DNA from: Sphingomonas sp. 8AM
GTDB taxonomy: Bacteria > Pseudomonadota > Alphaproteobacteria > Sphingomonadales > Sphingomonadaceae
Length of the DNA stretch: 64,000 nucleotides
Assembly: GCF_902506455.1 (NCBI RefSeq)
Contig: NZ_LR733844.1
Coordinates: 1,977,260 to 2,041,259 of the forward strand
Reading direction: 5' to 3'
Part shown: positions 50,282 to 59,960 of the stretch, one piece after another
How the letters are laid out: each line of letters opens with the position of its first letter
How positions within the stretch are numbered: the stretch's first letter is position 1
Program-made: the position numbers and the translations under genes
Notes under the pieces: generated by a model
Databases searched by the model: none
What the model saw: the letters and a program-made list of their open reading frames with translations, nothing else
What the model was told of the DNA's origin: nothing

Positions 50282-51826
50282 TTACCGCGGCTCGCCGTCA
50301 GCCCTAAGCAGGACGGTTGCGTGCGCCGGCACGGTAAAGGTCGTGGCGGACAGCGGCACCTCCGCATCGCGCCACAGGTCGCGCACCGCAGCGAAGCGGG
50401 TAAGGGCCGCATCCGCCGGCGTCACCGTCATTTGCACCGGCCCGTCCCCGCGATTGAAGAGCGCAAGCGCCACCCCGCCATCGGAGAGCCGCTTCGCCCA
50501 GACCTCCTGCTTGCCGGCGACGCGCACCGCCTTGCCCTGCACGCCCGCCGCATCCTGATCGATCGCGATCACCGCGCGATGCGACAGCAGCGCCAGCGCC
50601 GCCGGGCCGGTCGTGCGCACGTCATGCCCCATCATCAGCGGCGCCGCTGACATCGCCCACAACGTCATGTGCGTACGATATTCGTCCTCGCTCATCCCGC
50701 CGTTGCCGATCTCGAGCATGTCGGGATCGTTCCATCCGCCCGGCCCGGCATGGCCGAAGCGCGGATTACGCTCGAAGCCGATCTCGCTCATCTTGGCATA
50801 ATCATCGGTGATGTCGCCGGTGGTGCGCCACAGATGCCCGCCGACCGACCGCCCCCACGCTGCCACATCGAAACGTCCGTACTCGCAAAGCGAATAGACG
50901 ATCGCGCGCCCGGTCGCCTTCAGCGCCGTGCCCATCTCGTAATAGGCGCGCCGCACGGTGTCGGCGCTGTCATACTGCCACTCGCCCGAGCACAGGTCGT
51001 ATTTCAGATAGTCGACGCCCCAGCGCGCGAACGTCCGGGCATCCTGCGCGACATGGCCGTAGCTGCCGGTATAGCCTGCGCAGGTCTTGAGCCCCGGCGA
51101 GCTGTAGAGCCCCAGCTTCAGCCCGCGCGCATGGACGTAATCGGCCAGCGCCTTCATGTCGGGAAACTTCGCGTTCGGCCGCAATTCACCGTCGGCGCCG
51201 CGCTTGCCCTGCCAGCCATCGTCGATGTTGACGTAGCGATAGCCGGCGTCGCGCAGCCCGGTCGACACCATCGCGTCGGCGATCGCGCGGATCGTGCGAT
51301 CGTCGATCCGTTCGGCGAACCTGTTCCAGCTGCTCCAGCCCATCGGCGGCGTCGCTGCCAGCCCATCGGGTGCGATCGTGCCGAGCGGCGGGAGCGCCAC
51401 CGCATGATGCGCCAGCGTCGCGGCGCGCGCCGCCCCGACCACACGTCCGGTCTGCCGCACCTCCGAAAACCAGATCCCGCCGGTCAGCGCGACCTTGGTC
51501 GGCGTCAGCGTCGCCGTCCAGCGCCGCACGGGCACGCCGGGCGTGTTGATGTTGCGCACGTCGAAGCTGATGGCGTTGCCGCGGCGGACGACGTTCCGCA
51601 TCGGCATCACGCCATACCAGTCGGAGGTGAGCTGCCCCTGCCATCCGGCGCGCGTCCGCGTCAGCTCGAGCAGTCGCACGCCCGGGCGCGGCGCACGCTG
51701 GTCGAAGGCGACATGCAAGGTCGCGCCCGTCCTGACCGGCACCGCAGGCGCCGCCTCGCGCGCCAACGCGGGCGCCACGGGGACACCGGCGACCATCACT
51801 GAAAACACCATCCAGAATTTACGCAT
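50282..51826 (-). CDS. GH27 glycosidase (alpha-galactosidase or beta-L-arabinopyranosidase)
   Basis: A 514-residue exported GH27 enzyme, start MRKFWMVFS at 51826 after GGAGGG. The signal peptide ends near PALA. About 120 residues of beta-sandwich precede the barrel, which begins PPMGWSSWN; YVNIDDGWQ follows. The nucleophile is Asp277 in LKYDLC, and the acid/base lies in GGWNDPDMLEIG. The C-terminal antiparallel domain is present. GH27 covers alpha-galactosidases and beta-L-arabinopyranosidases; with two arabinofuranosidases nearby the second is worth testing. It is divergent from the first GH127/146 gene, with a 99-bp shared promoter region. Confidence 0.9.
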   Translation of the reverse strand: MRKFWMVFSVMVAGVPVAPALAREAAPAVPVRTGATLHVAFDQRAPRPGVRLLELTRTRAGWQGQLTSDWYGVMPMRNVVRRGNAISFDVRNINTPGVPVRRWTATLTPTKVALTGGIWFSEVRQTGRVVGAARAATLAHHAVALPPLGTIAPDGLAATPPMGWSSWNRFAERIDDRTIRAIADAMVSTGLRDAGYRYVNIDDGWQGKRGADGELRPNAKFPDMKALADYVHARGLKLGLYSSPGLKTCAGYTGSYGHVAQDARTFARWGVDYLKYDLCSGEWQYDSADTVRRAYYEMGTALKATGRAIVYSLCEYGRFDVAAWGRSVGGHLWRTTGDITDDYAKMSEIGFERNPRFGHAGPGGWNDPDMLEIGNGGMSEDEYRTHMTLWAMSAAPLMMGHDVRTTGPAALALLSHRAVIAIDQDAAGVQGKAVRVAGKQEVWAKRLSDGGVALALFNRGDGPVQMTVTPADAALTRFAAVRDLWRDAEVPLSATTFTVPAHATVLLRADGEPR

Positions 51827-51874
51827 TATGCCCTCCACCCCACCCAACCGTCACACTTGCTTCGCGACAGATAT

Positions 51875-51881
51875 CGTATAC
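51875..51881. promoter_or_regulatory. CGTATAC motif centred in the GH27/GH127 divergent promoter
   Basis: GATATCGTATACG lies almost midway between the two divergent starts (49 and 45 bp away). CGTATACG is itself an 8-bp palindrome. It shares GATAYCGTATAC with the site at 59954. A central operator here could control both genes. Confidence 0.45.
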
Positions 51882-51925
51882 GTTTTATGGCCAAGTAGAG
51901 CTGAGCGATCAATAGGAGTACATGG

Positions 51926-54301
51926 ATGTCGGCCCTTACCCGCCGCACACTGATGACGGGGGCGGCTGTCCTGACGGCCGCGACGGCGCTGCCGCGCGCC
52001 CTTCAGGCCGCGGGCCGCGCGCGCCTCCCGGCGCAGGCCACACCGCTGCCGCTTTCCGGCATCCGGCTCGCCCCCTCCGATTTCGCGACCGCGGTCGAGG
52101 CGGATCGCGCCTACCTGCTCGGGCTCAGCGCTGACCGGCTGCTCCACAATTTCCGGAAATATGCCGGCCTTGAGCCGAAAGGCGAGATCTACGGCGGGTG
52201 GGAGAGTGACTCGCTCGCCGGCCACACGCTCGGTCATTATCTGACCGCGCTGGTGCTGATGCATCAGCAGACCGGCGACGCCGAGTGCCGCCGCCGCGCC
52301 GATTACATCGTCGCCGAACTCGCCGAGGCGCAGGCGAAGCGTGGCACCGGCTATGTCGGCGCGCTGGGCCGCAAGCGGAAGGGCGAGACCGCGATCGTCG
52401 ACGGCGAGGAAATCTTCCCCGAGCTGATGCGCGGAGAAATCCGCTCGGGCGGGTTCGACCTCAACGGTTCGTGGTCGCCGCTCTATACCGTGCACAAGCT
52501 CTTCGCGGGGCTGCTCGACGTCCATGCCGCCTGGGGCAATGCGCAGGCGCTCAAGGTGGTGCTCGGGCTCGCCACCTATTTCGAGCGCGTGTTCGCCGCG
52601 CTCGACGACGAGCAGATGCAGAAGGTGCTGGGCTGCGAATATGGCGGGCTGAACGAAAGCTATGCCGAACTCTATGCGCGCACCAGGGACCCGCGCTGGC
52701 TCGCCGTCGCAAAGCGTATCTACGATCGCCGTGTCCTCGATCCGCTCGCCAATCAGGACGACAAGCTCGCCGGCTTCCACGCCAATACGCAGGTGCCCAA
52801 GCTGGTCGGGCTGGCGCGCCTTTACGAGCTGACCGGCGAACAACGCTATCGCACTGCGTCGCAATTCTTCTGGGATCGCGTGACGAAGCATCACAGCTAC
52901 GTCATCGGCGGCAATGCCGATCGCGAATATTTCTTCGGTCCGGATCGCATCGCGCGCAACCTCAGCGAAGCGACCTGCGAGCATTGCAACACCTACAATA
53001 TGCTCAAACTGTCGCGGCAATTGTTCGCGCAGACACCGAACGGCGCGTACTTCGACTATTACGAGCGCGCGCACCTCAACCACACGCTGTCGCAGATCAA
53101 CCCGCGCACGCGCGGCTTCACCTATTTCACCCCGATGCTGTCGGGCGCGGCGCGCGACCACGCACCGGCCGGTCAGGAAGGCTTCGTCTGCTGCGGCGGC
53201 AGCGGAATGGAGGCGCACGCCAAGCACGGCGACTCGATCTTCTGGGAAGGCGAGGGCATGTTGCTGGTCAACCTCTACATTCCCGCGCAGGCGCAATGGC
53301 CCGCCCGCAACGCGACGCTGACGCTGGCGACCGGCTATCCCTATGAGCCCGAGGCGCGACTGACCTTCGCGACGCTCGGCAAGCGCGGGCGCTTCCCGGT
53401 CGCGCTGCGCGTGCCCGCATGGGCAGCGGGCGCCGAGCGCGTCACCGTCAACGGCGAGCCGGTCGCGACCGAACATGCCGGCGGCTATGCGATCGTCGAG
53501 CGCCGCTGGAAGGCGGGTGACACGCTCGCGATCACGCTGCCGCTGGAGTTGCGCACCGAGACCGCGCAGGGCGGCGGCCCGGTCGCGGTCCTGCGCGGCC
53601 CGCTGGTGCTCGCCGCCGACATGGGCCCGGCGACGGCGCCGTGGCAGGGCGCCGAGCCGGCGCTGGTCGGCGACAATGTCCTCGCCGCCTTCACCCCCGT
53701 CGCGGGCGCGGCGGGCACCTTCGCCACGAAGGGCGTGGGTCGCCCCGGCGACCTGACCTTCGTCCCCTTCTACCGCCAGTACGAACGCCGCAGCGCAGTG
53801 TACTTCCGCGAGTTCACCGAGGGCGAGTGGCGCAACGAGGAGGCCGCCTTCCGCGCCGAACAGGCGCGTCAGCAGGATGTGGCGGCACGCTCGATCGACG
53901 TCATGCACTTCGGCGAGATGCAGCCCGAGCGCGACCACAATCTCGAAAGCGAGAAGTCGTGGCCGGTCAGCTATCGCGGCCGCAACGGGCGCGACGTGCG
54001 CTCCGGCGGCTACATGGCGTTCACGCTCAAGGCGCGACCCGGCCCGCTGGTGCTGCAGGCGACCTATTGGGGCGACGACAGCAATCGCGGTTTCGACATC
54101 CTGGTCGACGACGTGAAGGTCGCCAGCGAGTTGCTCAAGGGCGGCGCACCCGGCCGCTTCGTCGACATCGACTATCCGCTGCCGCAGGCGCTGACCCGCG
54201 GCAAGACGGCGCTGCGCGTCCGCGTGGTGCCGCATGACGGACAGACCGCCGGCCCGCTCTTCGGGGCGCGGCTGCTCGCCGAAAAGGGAGCCGTAAAGTG
54301 A
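51926..54301 (+). CDS. Exported beta-L-arabinofuranosidase (GH127/GH146-type)
   Basis: A 791-residue enzyme. The N-terminus has a twin-arginine signal (LTRRTLMTGAAVL, then a cut after QAAG). The (alpha/alpha)6 catalytic domain shows YGGWESDSLAGHTLGHYLTA and the zinc-thiolate site typical of this family, with EATCEHCNTYN and GFVCCGGSGMEAH. HGDSIFW follows. C-terminal beta domains fill about residues 480-790. The family removes beta-linked L-arabinofuranose from hydroxyproline-rich glycoproteins and pectin side chains, using a cysteine nucleophile. Its GTGA overlap with the GH43 gene shows operon structure. Confidence 0.9.
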   Translation: MSALTRRTLMTGAAVLTAATALPRALQAAGRARLPAQATPLPLSGIRLAPSDFATAVEADRAYLLGLSADRLLHNFRKYAGLEPKGEIYGGWESDSLAGHTLGHYLTALVLMHQQTGDAECRRRADYIVAELAEAQAKRGTGYVGALGRKRKGETAIVDGEEIFPELMRGEIRSGGFDLNGSWSPLYTVHKLFAGLLDVHAAWGNAQALKVVLGLATYFERVFAALDDEQMQKVLGCEYGGLNESYAELYARTRDPRWLAVAKRIYDRRVLDPLANQDDKLAGFHANTQVPKLVGLARLYELTGEQRYRTASQFFWDRVTKHHSYVIGGNADREYFFGPDRIARNLSEATCEHCNTYNMLKLSRQLFAQTPNGAYFDYYERAHLNHTLSQINPRTRGFTYFTPMLSGAARDHAPAGQEGFVCCGGSGMEAHAKHGDSIFWEGEGMLLVNLYIPAQAQWPARNATLTLATGYPYEPEARLTFATLGKRGRFPVALRVPAWAAGAERVTVNGEPVATEHAGGYAIVERRWKAGDTLAITLPLELRTETAQGGGPVAVLRGPLVLAADMGPATAPWQGAEPALVGDNVLAAFTPVAGAAGTFATKGVGRPGDLTFVPFYRQYERRSAVYFREFTEGEWRNEEAAFRAEQARQQDVAARSIDVMHFGEMQPERDHNLESEKSWPVSYRGRNGRDVRSGGYMAFTLKARPGPLVLQATYWGDDSNRGFDILVDDVKVASELLKGGAPGRFVDIDYPLPQALTRGKTALRVRVVPHDGQTAGPLFGARLLAEKGAVK

Positions 54302-55860
54302 ACCGCTACATCATCGCCGCCGCGCTCGCCGCGGCCCCCGCCGCGCTACTCGCGCAGGACGGCGTTCCGGTCGTCGCGCCGGGCAATCCGATCCTCGCCG
54401 ACGGCCGCTATTACTCGACCGATCCCGCGCCGTTCGTCGATGGCGACACCTTGTGGATCCTCGCCGGTCGCGACGAGGCCCCGCCGAACGTCAACGACTT
54501 CATCATGAACGAATGGCAGTTGCTGTCGACCAAAGACCCGGCCTCGGGTCGCTGGCGGCACTATCCGTCGATCGCGCGGCCGGAGGCGGTGTTCGCCTGG
54601 GCGGAGCCGGGCCGCGCCTATGCGGGGCAGATCGTCAAGGGCTTCGACGGCCGCTATTACATGTACGCACCGGTGATGCAGCGGAACAGCGACGCGCGCG
54701 ACCGGTTCGCGATCGGCGTCGCGGTCGCCGACCGCATCACCGGGCCGTGGCGCGATGCGCATCCGTCCGGCCCGATCATCTCGCAGCGCGTCGGCGTCCC
54801 CAACGACATCCAGAACATCGACCCTACCGTGCTGATCGACGACGACAAGCGCGTCTACTTCTATTGGGGGACGTTCGGCCAGTTGCGCGGCATCGAACTG
54901 GCGCAGGACATGGTGACGCCGAAGGGTCAGGCGATCAGCGTCAACTCGCTGACCGGCTTCTTCGAGGCGCCGTGGCTAATGAAGCGCAAGGGCACCTATT
55001 ACATGCTCTATGCGGCCAATCATGCGGGGCCGAAATCGCCCTGCACCCCGGCCGTCTATCACGCCTGCATCGCCTATGGCAGCGCGCCCTCCCCGCTGGG
55101 CCCATGGACCTATCGCGGCGTCGTGCTGCCGCCGGTCAGCTCCACCACCGACCATTCCGGCGCGGTCGAGTTCAAGGGGCAATGGTACCTCACTTACCAT
55201 ACCGCCGATGCGGTCGGCGGCGGGCATTTCCGCCGCAGCGTCGCGATCGACCGGATGGATTGGGACGACAGCGTCACCCCCGCCGCGATCCGCCCGGTCA
55301 CCCCGACCCGCCGCCCGCAGCCGCCCGCGGCCCCGACGCGCAACATCGCCGCGACCGCCTACGCTGCTGCCTCGAACGAGCCGATCCCGCTGCAATATTG
55401 GATCAAGTCGCTTAACGACGGCGTAGTGAAGGACGCGCCGCTGCCGCCCGATCTGTGGGGAAGCTGGTCGCCGCACAACCCGCCGCAGCAATGGATCGAA
55501 TATCGCTGGGCGAAGCCGGTGACGCTGGACGGCAGCCGCATCCGCTTCTGGGGCGACCACCCCGCCGGCGCTGACGAAGGCGTCGCGCCACCGCGCGCCT
55601 GGCATCTCGACTATTGGGACAACGAGTGGAAGCCGGTCCCAGGCGCCAGCGGCTATGGCGCCGTCGTCGATGGCTGGCAGGCAGTGCGCTTCCGACCGAT
55701 CACCACCCGCTGCCTGCGGGCGGTCTTCGACGCCTCCGGGCAAGCGGGCAAATATGCCGGAGTCGCTGTGCAGGAATGGGAAGCCCTTGCCCCCCGTGCT
55801 TCGTTACCCGCGAAGAAGGGGTCGGGGTTTATCGGGGGCTGCGACGCAGCGAAGGGCTGA
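54298..55860 (+). CDS. Exported GH43-like glycosidase with C-terminal discoidin-like module
   Basis: The product has 520 residues, from GTG 54298, with a Sec signal ending LLAQ. The five-bladed propeller carries STDPAPFVDGDTL (base), NIDPTVLIDDD and FFEAPWLMKRKGTYYM (acid), the three acidic landmarks of GH43. The C-terminal 170 residues (WIEYRWAKPVTLDGSRIRFW, WHLDYWDNEWKPVPGA) form a discoidin-like sugar-binding module that resembles the N-terminal module of the second GH127 protein. Likely activity is on arabinan or arabinoxylan side chains. Confidence 0.85.
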   Translation: MNRYIIAAALAAAPAALLAQDGVPVVAPGNPILADGRYYSTDPAPFVDGDTLWILAGRDEAPPNVNDFIMNEWQLLSTKDPASGRWRHYPSIARPEAVFAWAEPGRAYAGQIVKGFDGRYYMYAPVMQRNSDARDRFAIGVAVADRITGPWRDAHPSGPIISQRVGVPNDIQNIDPTVLIDDDKRVYFYWGTFGQLRGIELAQDMVTPKGQAISVNSLTGFFEAPWLMKRKGTYYMLYAANHAGPKSPCTPAVYHACIAYGSAPSPLGPWTYRGVVLPPVSSTTDHSGAVEFKGQWYLTYHTADAVGGGHFRRSVAIDRMDWDDSVTPAAIRPVTPTRRPQPPAAPTRNIAATAYAAASNEPIPLQYWIKSLNDGVVKDAPLPPDLWGSWSPHNPPQQWIEYRWAKPVTLDGSRIRFWGDHPAGADEGVAPPRAWHLDYWDNEWKPVPGASGYGAVVDGWQAVRFRPITTRCLRAVFDASGQAGKYAGVAVQEWEALAPRASLPAKKGSGFIGGCDAAKG

Positions 55861-55878
55861 GCACGACGCCATCAAGCT

Positions 55879-55895
55879 GGGGGATCACAACCCCC
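55879..55895. terminator. Possible bidirectional hairpin between convergent genes
   Basis: GGGGG and CCCCC flank ATCACAA in the 211-bp gap after the GH43 gene. There is no U-tract, so its function as a terminator is uncertain. No gene is seen in the gap. Confidence 0.35.
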
Positions 55896-56071
55896 GTCAC
55901 TTATGACCCGTCCGGGGCTCGCTTCTCGGCCGCCGCCGCCGAGACAAAAGCAGGCCTCCGGTTCACGTCCGGGGTGATGAGGGGCGCGGCAGGCGCGAGA
56001 CGCCGACCATCTGTTCAGGAGGTCGGCCTTCCTTGTTCGACAGGTCCGGGAAGCGGGGCATTCCCCCGCTC

Positions 56072-56995
56072 TCAACAGACCTCTGCGGTCGGCGGCGGAG
56101 GAGCGCCCGGCACTGCGCCGGGCGGCACCCGCGCGGGATGCATGTAGAAGACATCTCCGGACAGCCGGTGGTTGTCGCCGTACACCTCCGACAACACGTT
56201 GTAGAGCGCCGGGTCATACGCCAGCAGATCGGCGTCGTTGAGAATGATGCGCCCGTCGATTACCACACGCTTGTTCGAGTTGAACCAGAATTGCGTGCCC
56301 TCGGCCCAATATTCGTCGATCGTGGTCATCCCGTACTCGCCCTTCCACAGGCCGCTCGCCTGCGCCGCGGCATAGGCGTGCTCGACGCGGGCGTAGAGCG
56401 CCGGATCGGCCTTGCGGGCGGCATGAAGGATGCCGTGCGAGAACTCGTGGACGAAGATGTTTTCGCCGTAATAACGCGTTCCCGGCAGCCCCAGCAGATT
56501 TTCGGTCGCGGCGCTGGTCAGGTTGCCACCCATCCCGCGCGCGCGCGAATTCCAATATTGCGCGTCGGTCAGCCGGCCGATCCGCTCGTCATAGTGTTTG
56601 CGCTCGCACACGGTCAGCCGCGGATCATCGCGCGCCGGTTTCTCCCAGCCGTGCTGTTCGGGCACGTCCGTCGTGCCCTCGGTTTCGGCCATGATGACGA
56701 CCCGGAATCCACGCGCGATCATCGCGCGGCGCAGATCGGGGCGCTCGATCAGCATTTCGGTGACGATATCGCGCGCACGGAGCAGCGCAAGATCGGGCAC
56801 TGCCGCTGACGAGGTGATCGGCAGCCCGACGGCATCGATATGACGCTTGTAGAACGGGTCCAGCTTCAGCTGCGCAGGCGGCGCTCCGATCACGCTTGCG
56901 GCATAATCACCGGTCGGCGCCTGCGCTGCCGCCGCGCCGGCCATGCTTCCCGCCGCCAGCAGCAGCGCGGCGCGTACCATCTTCATCGCCTTCAT
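56072..56995 (-). CDS. Secreted zinc metallopeptidase-like protein
   Basis: A 307-residue protein with a signal peptide (ALLLAAGSMAGAAAAQA). The zinc motif HEFSH is at residues 183-187 (IFVHEFSHGIL), and a candidate third ligand is in DEYWAEGTQFWF about 45 residues later, the gluzincin spacing. No specific peptidase family was recognised. The gene starts 1 bp after the stop of the second GH127 gene, so the two are co-transcribed. A protease in an arabinofuranosidase operon could act on the protein part of hydroxyproline-rich glycoproteins; this is inference. It may also have lost activity. Confidence 0.75.
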   Translation of the reverse strand: MKAMKMVRAALLLAAGSMAGAAAAQAPTGDYAASVIGAPPAQLKLDPFYKRHIDAVGLPITSSAAVPDLALLRARDIVTEMLIERPDLRRAMIARGFRVVIMAETEGTTDVPEQHGWEKPARDDPRLTVCERKHYDERIGRLTDAQYWNSRARGMGGNLTSAATENLLGLPGTRYYGENIFVHEFSHGILHAARKADPALYARVEHAYAAAQASGLWKGEYGMTTIDEYWAEGTQFWFNSNKRVVIDGRIILNDADLLAYDPALYNVLSEVYGDNHRLSGDVFYMHPARVPPGAVPGAPPPPTAEVC

Positions 56996-56996
56996 C

Positions 56997-59849
56997 TCAG
57001 GCCTGCACCCTCTTCGCCTGTTCGATCCACACCAGCGATTGCGGCCCCGTCGCCGCGCGCCGCTCGTCCGCCACCGCTTGCTGCCCTCCGCCCGCGCTCA
57101 CGCTGCCGGGCGCATATTCGACGCCCGACCGACCGGGAAACTCATGGATCGGCCCGCCGACGCGGTTCATCCGCGCATAATTCGGGATCGCGGTCAGCGG
57201 TGAGCCATCCGCCCAGCGCCCGCGGATCGCGACCACGCCGCCCAGCAGGTCACCGCGCCATTCCGGCACCAGCGCGTCGTTGCCGATCGGCAGGTCGATC
57301 CGCCGCTGGTCGGCCTTCTCGACGTTGTAAACCAGCGGCCCATACCGCAGCGCCACCTTGCCGCGCGTCGCCTCGATCCGCTGGTCGGCGGTGACGCGCT
57401 GCACCGCCATCGGCAGTTCCAGCTCGACCTTGTCGCCCTTGCGCCACTCGCGCGTGATGACCGCATAACCTTTCTCGATATGCGGCGTCACCGCCTCGCC
57501 GTTCACCGCCAGCCGCACCAGCCCGCCGACCGCCGGCTCGGCATGGTAGAGCACGCTCGTCTTGCGCTGCGGCACGCGAATGCGCAGCGCGAAGCGGCGC
57601 GTCTCCTGCGGGTTGACGGTGATCGCCACCGCCCCCTTCCACGGATAGTCGGTTTCCTGCACCATCTCGACCGGCGTCCCCGCCACCTCGCCCACCTGGA
57701 TGCGGCTGCCGACGAACAGATTGACATACAGCCCGTCGTCGCCCTTCACATAGGTCCAGGTCGGCATCATCAACAGCGTGCGCGGAATGTTGCCGACGCA
57801 GCACGGACAGGTGTGCCAGCGCGCGCGCTCGGTATCGACCAGCGGATTGGTGTAGCAGAAGCTGGTACCGGCCAGATCGGTCGCGCCGAGCAGCGCGTTG
57901 TACATCGTCTCCTCGTAAAGATCGGCGTATTTGGCGTCGTGATACGCCAGGTTCAGCTTGTACTGGAAGAAAATCAGCCCGCAGCTCGAACAGGATTCGC
58001 AATAGGCATTGTTGCGCAGCGCATAATTGCCGCCAAACCCTTCCGACGTATCCCCGCTGCCGACCCCGCCGGTGACGTAATACTTACGATTGACCATATT
58101 GTCCCAGAGCGACATCACCGCGCTCTGGTAATCGCGATCGCCGGTCTCGGCGGCGATGTCCGCCATCCCCGAATAGAAATAGACCGCGCGCACCGCATGG
58201 CCGACCGCTTCATATTGCTGCTCGGGCGGCAAATGGCTTTGGTCGTACTCCGACCCACCCTCGCGGGAATCGAGCAGGAAGCGCGCCAGCTTGATGTACG
58301 CATCGCCACGCCCGTGGCCTTCGACATCGTTGACGAACCGCCCGAAGCGCACCAGCGCCTGTTCCATCTCCTGATGGCCGTCGAACCACGGCTTCTTGCC
58401 CGGCCCGAGATGCGCGACCCAGCAATCCGCGAGCTTCTTGGCGGCGTTGTACAGCCGCAGGTCGCGCCCGCCGGTCAGCGTGTGATGGTTGATCGCCGAT
58501 TCGATGAAATAGCCCGCGACATAGCCCTCGTGGTCGGCGCGATGCTCGGGCGACCAGCGCTCCGGCCAGTTGCGGCGATCGGCGAGCGTATAGGCGGTGT
58601 GCAGATAGCCGTCGCGCTCCTGCGCGGCGAGGATGATCGGGATCCAGCGCTCCAGCGTCGCGTGCATCTTCGCCTGCGCCTGCGCGATCTCGGCATCGCC
58701 CTGCGGATCGACCATAAGCGCGATGCACATCGATTCCACCGTCTGGTGCACCCAGGCGTTGGAGAAGACGTAGCCCTTGTGCCGCGCATGCGGTTCGCCG
58801 CGCAGCGCCTTGCCCGCTTCGATGAAATTGTCGATCCCGCCCTGCCCGTCGGTCAGGTCGGTGCGCTCGCAATAGGCGATGCAATGCGGGATCCAGTTGA
58901 CGATCAACGCCTTGGCGCGCGCATTCCACAGCGGGCTGTGGATCGCATAGGGCGTGGTGTAGACGACATCCAGCCGCTTGGCGGGCGGCGGCGTCTCGGC
59001 ACGCAAGGCGAGCGTCGACTCCGAGGTCTTGCGCTGCGCGCTCGCCGCAAGCCGCAACACATAGTCACCCGGCTGCGTCACCATCGCGCGCGTCGCCGTC
59101 GCGCCGGCATCGGCGAACACCACCTTGCCCGGCCCGCTCACCTGCGACCAGCGGACGGTATCGCCCGAACTGCGTTGCAGCCATTCGGCCTTGCCCGCCA
59201 GCCAGGTCTGACCGCCGACCACCATGGCGCGGTCGACCCCCGCACCGACCACCGGCGCAAAGGCGGGCACTGGTCCGGCGTTATAGACCTTCCATTGCAG
59301 CACGCCGACCGACTTCTGCCCGTCACCGACGAACGACAGCTTCAGTTTAGGCGTGGTGACTCGATCGAAGGTGGTGCGATTGAAGCGATCTCCCGCCACC
59401 CCGCCGCCCCGCGCGTTGCGCACGGGGACGAACGCCTTCCCGTCCCACCAGGAGAGCTGCGCCGAGGTCGGCAGCGCAATGCCCTGTCCGTCCTGCCACC
59501 AATAGACGTCGATGCTGTCGGTCGAAACCGGCTGATCCCATTCATAGATCACCCATTGCGGCCCGGTCTGCGGCCATGTCCCGTACGCGCCGCGCGCCGC
59601 ATCGGCGGAGGCCTGCGGCTCGGCACCGTTGTTCAGCGCCGCAACGCTCGTATCCCCGGACACGAACTTGGCGGTCGCCCGCGCCACCTTGGCCAGATTG
59701 ATCCGTTCCGACACCGGCGCCGCTTCGGCGATCCCGCCCGACGCCAGCGGCAAACCGAGCCCGGTCGCCAGCCCCGCCAATACCTTACGCCGCCCGACCT
59801 TGGTAGCGGGTCCCGGCGCACCGCCGTCGTTTACCTGATCGTGCCCCAC
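56997..59849 (-). CDS. Exported GH127 beta-L-arabinofuranosidase with accessory N-terminal modules
   Basis: A 950-residue enzyme with a twin-arginine signal (VGRRKVLAGLATGLGLPL). A discoidin-like module (about 60-190; WVIYEWDQPVSTDSIDVYWW) and a PKD/Ig-like module (about 215-300; WSQVSGPGKVVFAD) precede the catalytic domain. The catalytic zinc-thiolate site is NAYCESCSSCG (Glu618, Cys620) and WHTCPCCVGN, which match Glu338, Cys340 and Cys417/418 of the known enzyme HypBA1. It is the first gene of a two-gene unit with the metallopeptidase. Its promoter region holds CGTATAC. It should remove terminal beta-arabinofuranose. Confidence 0.9.
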   Translation of the reverse strand: MGHDQVNDGGAPGPATKVGRRKVLAGLATGLGLPLASGGIAEAAPVSERINLAKVARATAKFVSGDTSVAALNNGAEPQASADAARGAYGTWPQTGPQWVIYEWDQPVSTDSIDVYWWQDGQGIALPTSAQLSWWDGKAFVPVRNARGGGVAGDRFNRTTFDRVTTPKLKLSFVGDGQKSVGVLQWKVYNAGPVPAFAPVVGAGVDRAMVVGGQTWLAGKAEWLQRSSGDTVRWSQVSGPGKVVFADAGATATRAMVTQPGDYVLRLAASAQRKTSESTLALRAETPPPAKRLDVVYTTPYAIHSPLWNARAKALIVNWIPHCIAYCERTDLTDGQGGIDNFIEAGKALRGEPHARHKGYVFSNAWVHQTVESMCIALMVDPQGDAEIAQAQAKMHATLERWIPIILAAQERDGYLHTAYTLADRRNWPERWSPEHRADHEGYVAGYFIESAINHHTLTGGRDLRLYNAAKKLADCWVAHLGPGKKPWFDGHQEMEQALVRFGRFVNDVEGHGRGDAYIKLARFLLDSREGGSEYDQSHLPPEQQYEAVGHAVRAVYFYSGMADIAAETGDRDYQSAVMSLWDNMVNRKYYVTGGVGSGDTSEGFGGNYALRNNAYCESCSSCGLIFFQYKLNLAYHDAKYADLYEETMYNALLGATDLAGTSFCYTNPLVDTERARWHTCPCCVGNIPRTLLMMPTWTYVKGDDGLYVNLFVGSRIQVGEVAGTPVEMVQETDYPWKGAVAITVNPQETRRFALRIRVPQRKTSVLYHAEPAVGGLVRLAVNGEAVTPHIEKGYAVITREWRKGDKVELELPMAVQRVTADQRIEATRGKVALRYGPLVYNVEKADQRRIDLPIGNDALVPEWRGDLLGGVVAIRGRWADGSPLTAIPNYARMNRVGGPIHEFPGRSGVEYAPGSVSAGGGQQAVADERRAATGPQSLVWIEQAKRVQA

Positions 59850-59953
59850 CGACTACTCTCCACTCTCCAACGGTCACCCGTCACTCCGGCTGCCTCCGTC
59901 CACGATCGTCCGGGCGGAGAGCCAGCGACCAAGCGCCCTGAAAACGTAGATAC

Positions 59954-59960
59954 CGTATAC
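59954..59960. promoter_or_regulatory. CGTATAC motif upstream of the second GH127 gene
   Basis: GATACCGTATACCG lies 105 bp before the start of the GH127/peptidase unit. It shares GATAYCGTATAC with 51875 and CCGTATACC with 50077. Confidence 0.45.
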
